Positions 63,129-64,000 of a stretch of DNA of 64,000 bases are shown one piece after another (position 1 is the first letter of the stretch; each line of letters opens with the position of its first letter). This DNA is from an uncultured bacterium (GTDB taxonomy: Bacteria > Bacteroidota > Bacteroidia > CAILMK01). The stretch lies in contig CAIKRV010000078.1 of the NCBI GenBank assembly GCA_903829945.1, forward strand, positions 1-64,000. Direction: 5' to 3'. Both the position numbers and the translations under genes were made by a program. The notes under the pieces are model-generated. The model had not been told where the DNA came from. It did no database searches and saw only the letters and a list, made by a program, of their open reading frames with translations.

Positions 63129-63136
63129 TAACTTTG
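63129..63136 (+). promoter_or_regulatory. Candidate -7 box TAACTTTG of the DUF47-pit operon
   Basis: Exact TAnnTTTG match. It covers an in-frame TTG (63134), so translation must start downstream, at the ATG at 63155. A dyad GCTCAAATTTTTGAGC (63136-63151) overlaps its end and lies in the leader. Confidence 0.6.
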
Positions 63137-63154
63137 CTCAAATTTTTGAGCAAA

Positions 63155-63802
63155 ATGAATATTAATAAGATTTTACAAGTCCTCGTTCCAAAGGATCACA
63201 AGTTTATTCCAATGTTGTCTGCAGCAACAGCTAATCTGCAATTAATGTCTAAAAAACTTATTGAAACTTTAAGTGAAGGTGATTGGGATAAGCGTAGAGC
63301 ATTAATTAATGAAATAGAGCAACTTGAAAAGAAAGGAGATGAATTAACCCACAAAATTTTTCATTCTTTAAGTGCCAGTTTTATTACTCCATTTGATAGA
63401 GAAGATATTCATTTATTAGCATCAGAAATAGATAATGTAGCAGATTACATTCATGGTACTGCTAAGAGATTATATATTTACAAAATTCAAAATATTCATG
63501 ATTCCATGCTAAAAATGGCTGATTTAATTCAAGCTGCGGTTGAAGAATTAAATAAAGCTATTTTATCTATTAAGGACATGAATGACCCTCAACAAGTAAG
63601 AGAATCCTGCACGCGAATACATGCTATTGAAACCCATGCTGATGATATTTATGATATGGCTATATCCCAACTTTTTGAAAAGGAAACAAATGCCATTGAG
63701 GTAATTAAAGTACGTGAAGTATGGTTGGTATTAGAAAAGGCAGTAGACAAATGTGAGGATGCCGCAGATGTATTGATGTCCATACTTGTTAAAAACAGTT
63801 AA
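63155..63802 (+). CDS. DUF47 family (PhoU-like) phosphate transport accessory protein
   Basis: 215 residues, all-helical. It shows the DUF47 pattern: FIPMLSAATANLQLMSKKL, EIEQLEKKGDELTHKIFHSLSASFITPFDREDIHLLASEIDNVADYIHG and IHAIETHADDIYDMAI. Such PhoU-like proteins pair with PiT transporters and modulate uptake. The start is the ATG at 63155, because the promoter box covers the earlier in-frame TTG. It is 8 nt upstream of the PiT gene and downstream of the second Pho-like array. Confidence 0.9.
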   Translation: MNINKILQVLVPKDHKFIPMLSAATANLQLMSKKLIETLSEGDWDKRRALINEIEQLEKKGDELTHKIFHSLSASFITPFDREDIHLLASEIDNVADYIHGTAKRLYIYKIQNIHDSMLKMADLIQAAVEELNKAILSIKDMNDPQQVRESCTRIHAIETHADDIYDMAISQLFEKETNAIEVIKVREVWLVLEKAVDKCEDAADVLMSILVKNS

Positions 63803-63810
63803 TTATTAGT

Positions 63811-64000
63811 ATGTTAATTTTAGTTTTTATCACCATATTGTCAGCATTAATATTCGATTTTGTAAATGGAATGAATGATGCTGCAAATTCAATTGCTACA
63901 ATTGTATCCACACGTATTTTATCACCTAGATGGGCAGTAGTTTGGGCAGCAACCTTTAATTTTATTGCCATTTTTATTTTCGGCACACCGGTGGCAAAAA
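63811..64000 (+). CDS. pit: PiT-family inorganic phosphate transporter, 5' part only
   Basis: Only the first 63 codons are inside the window; the frame is open at the right edge. The N-terminus carries the PiT signature FDFVNGMNDAANSIATIVSTRILSPRWAVVWAA in the first helices, with the conserved Asn-Asp-Ala-Ala-Asn core. Low-affinity phosphate/cation symport across the inner membrane. It is co-transcribed with the DUF47 gene. Confidence 0.9.
   Translation, partial: MLILVFITILSALIFDFVNGMNDAANSIATIVSTRILSPRWAVVWAATFNFIAIFIFGTPVAK

Overview
This AT-rich window reads as a chromosomal segment of a Bacteroidota bacterium. Supporting features are type IX secretion (T9SS) C-terminal domains of both classes (type A 'YPNP' tails and a type B gliding-associated tail), a complete batABCDE operon, an extended Bacteroidota-style IspG, a DUF4286 protein, and TAnnTTTG boxes (the Bacteroidota -7 element) upstream of many genes. 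I see no insertion sequence, prophage, CRISPR array, tRNA or rRNA, and gene content looks mostly like core genome. I cannot name the genus.

Region by region. 1-6.4 kb: the tail of a hypothetical gene, a duplicated-domain T9SS cargo protein, a lipoprotein MsrA, and a GEVED/PKD T9SS cargo protein. 6.5-19.5 kb: one 4312-residue surface protein with four ~555-aa beta-helix units, seven ~79-aa Ig-like repeats, about a dozen PKD domains and a type B T9SS tail. 19.7-24.1 kb: a MarR-TolC-EmrA-EmrB drug efflux operon. 24.1-27.0 kb: an outer-membrane protein and a NarL-type two-component system. 27.5-36.5 kb: dnaK, a secreted WD40 protein, a tiny secreted lysine-rich repeat peptide, DUF2147, two small beta-barrel proteins, DUF4286, DacB (PBP4) and YceI with a membrane partner. 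36.5-41.5 kb: a degenerate Fic-fold protein, a lone PaaD, recA, nth and another T9SS cargo protein. 41.6-49.9 kb: ispG, batA-E and tag. 49.9-53.5 kb: a PepSY-like protein, aconitase and exported MsrB. 53.6-60.6 kb: a barrel protein and an RND tripartite pump operon (TolC, RND, adaptor) that may start with a small novel gene. 60.7-64 kb: a phosphate-scavenging module of porin, PstS, DUF47 and PiT transporter (cut by the window edge).

The strongest new signal is regulatory. Both transcription units of the phosphate module are preceded by arrays of TTAACA-like half-sites in strict 11-bp register (60676-60725 and 63040-63111). This is the geometry expected for a PhoB/PhoP-type activator and suggests a local Pho regulon. 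Other points of interest are a Fic-fold protein whose catalytic loop is gone, an RND pump lacking the canonical Asp-Asp/Lys proton relay and carrying a His cluster, a perfect dyad placed as a MarR operator, the secreted KADKKEA-repeat peptide, and several cases where a TAnnTTTG box lies inside the longest ORF and moves the start codon downstream. All functions are inferred by reading the sequence; no database search was run.
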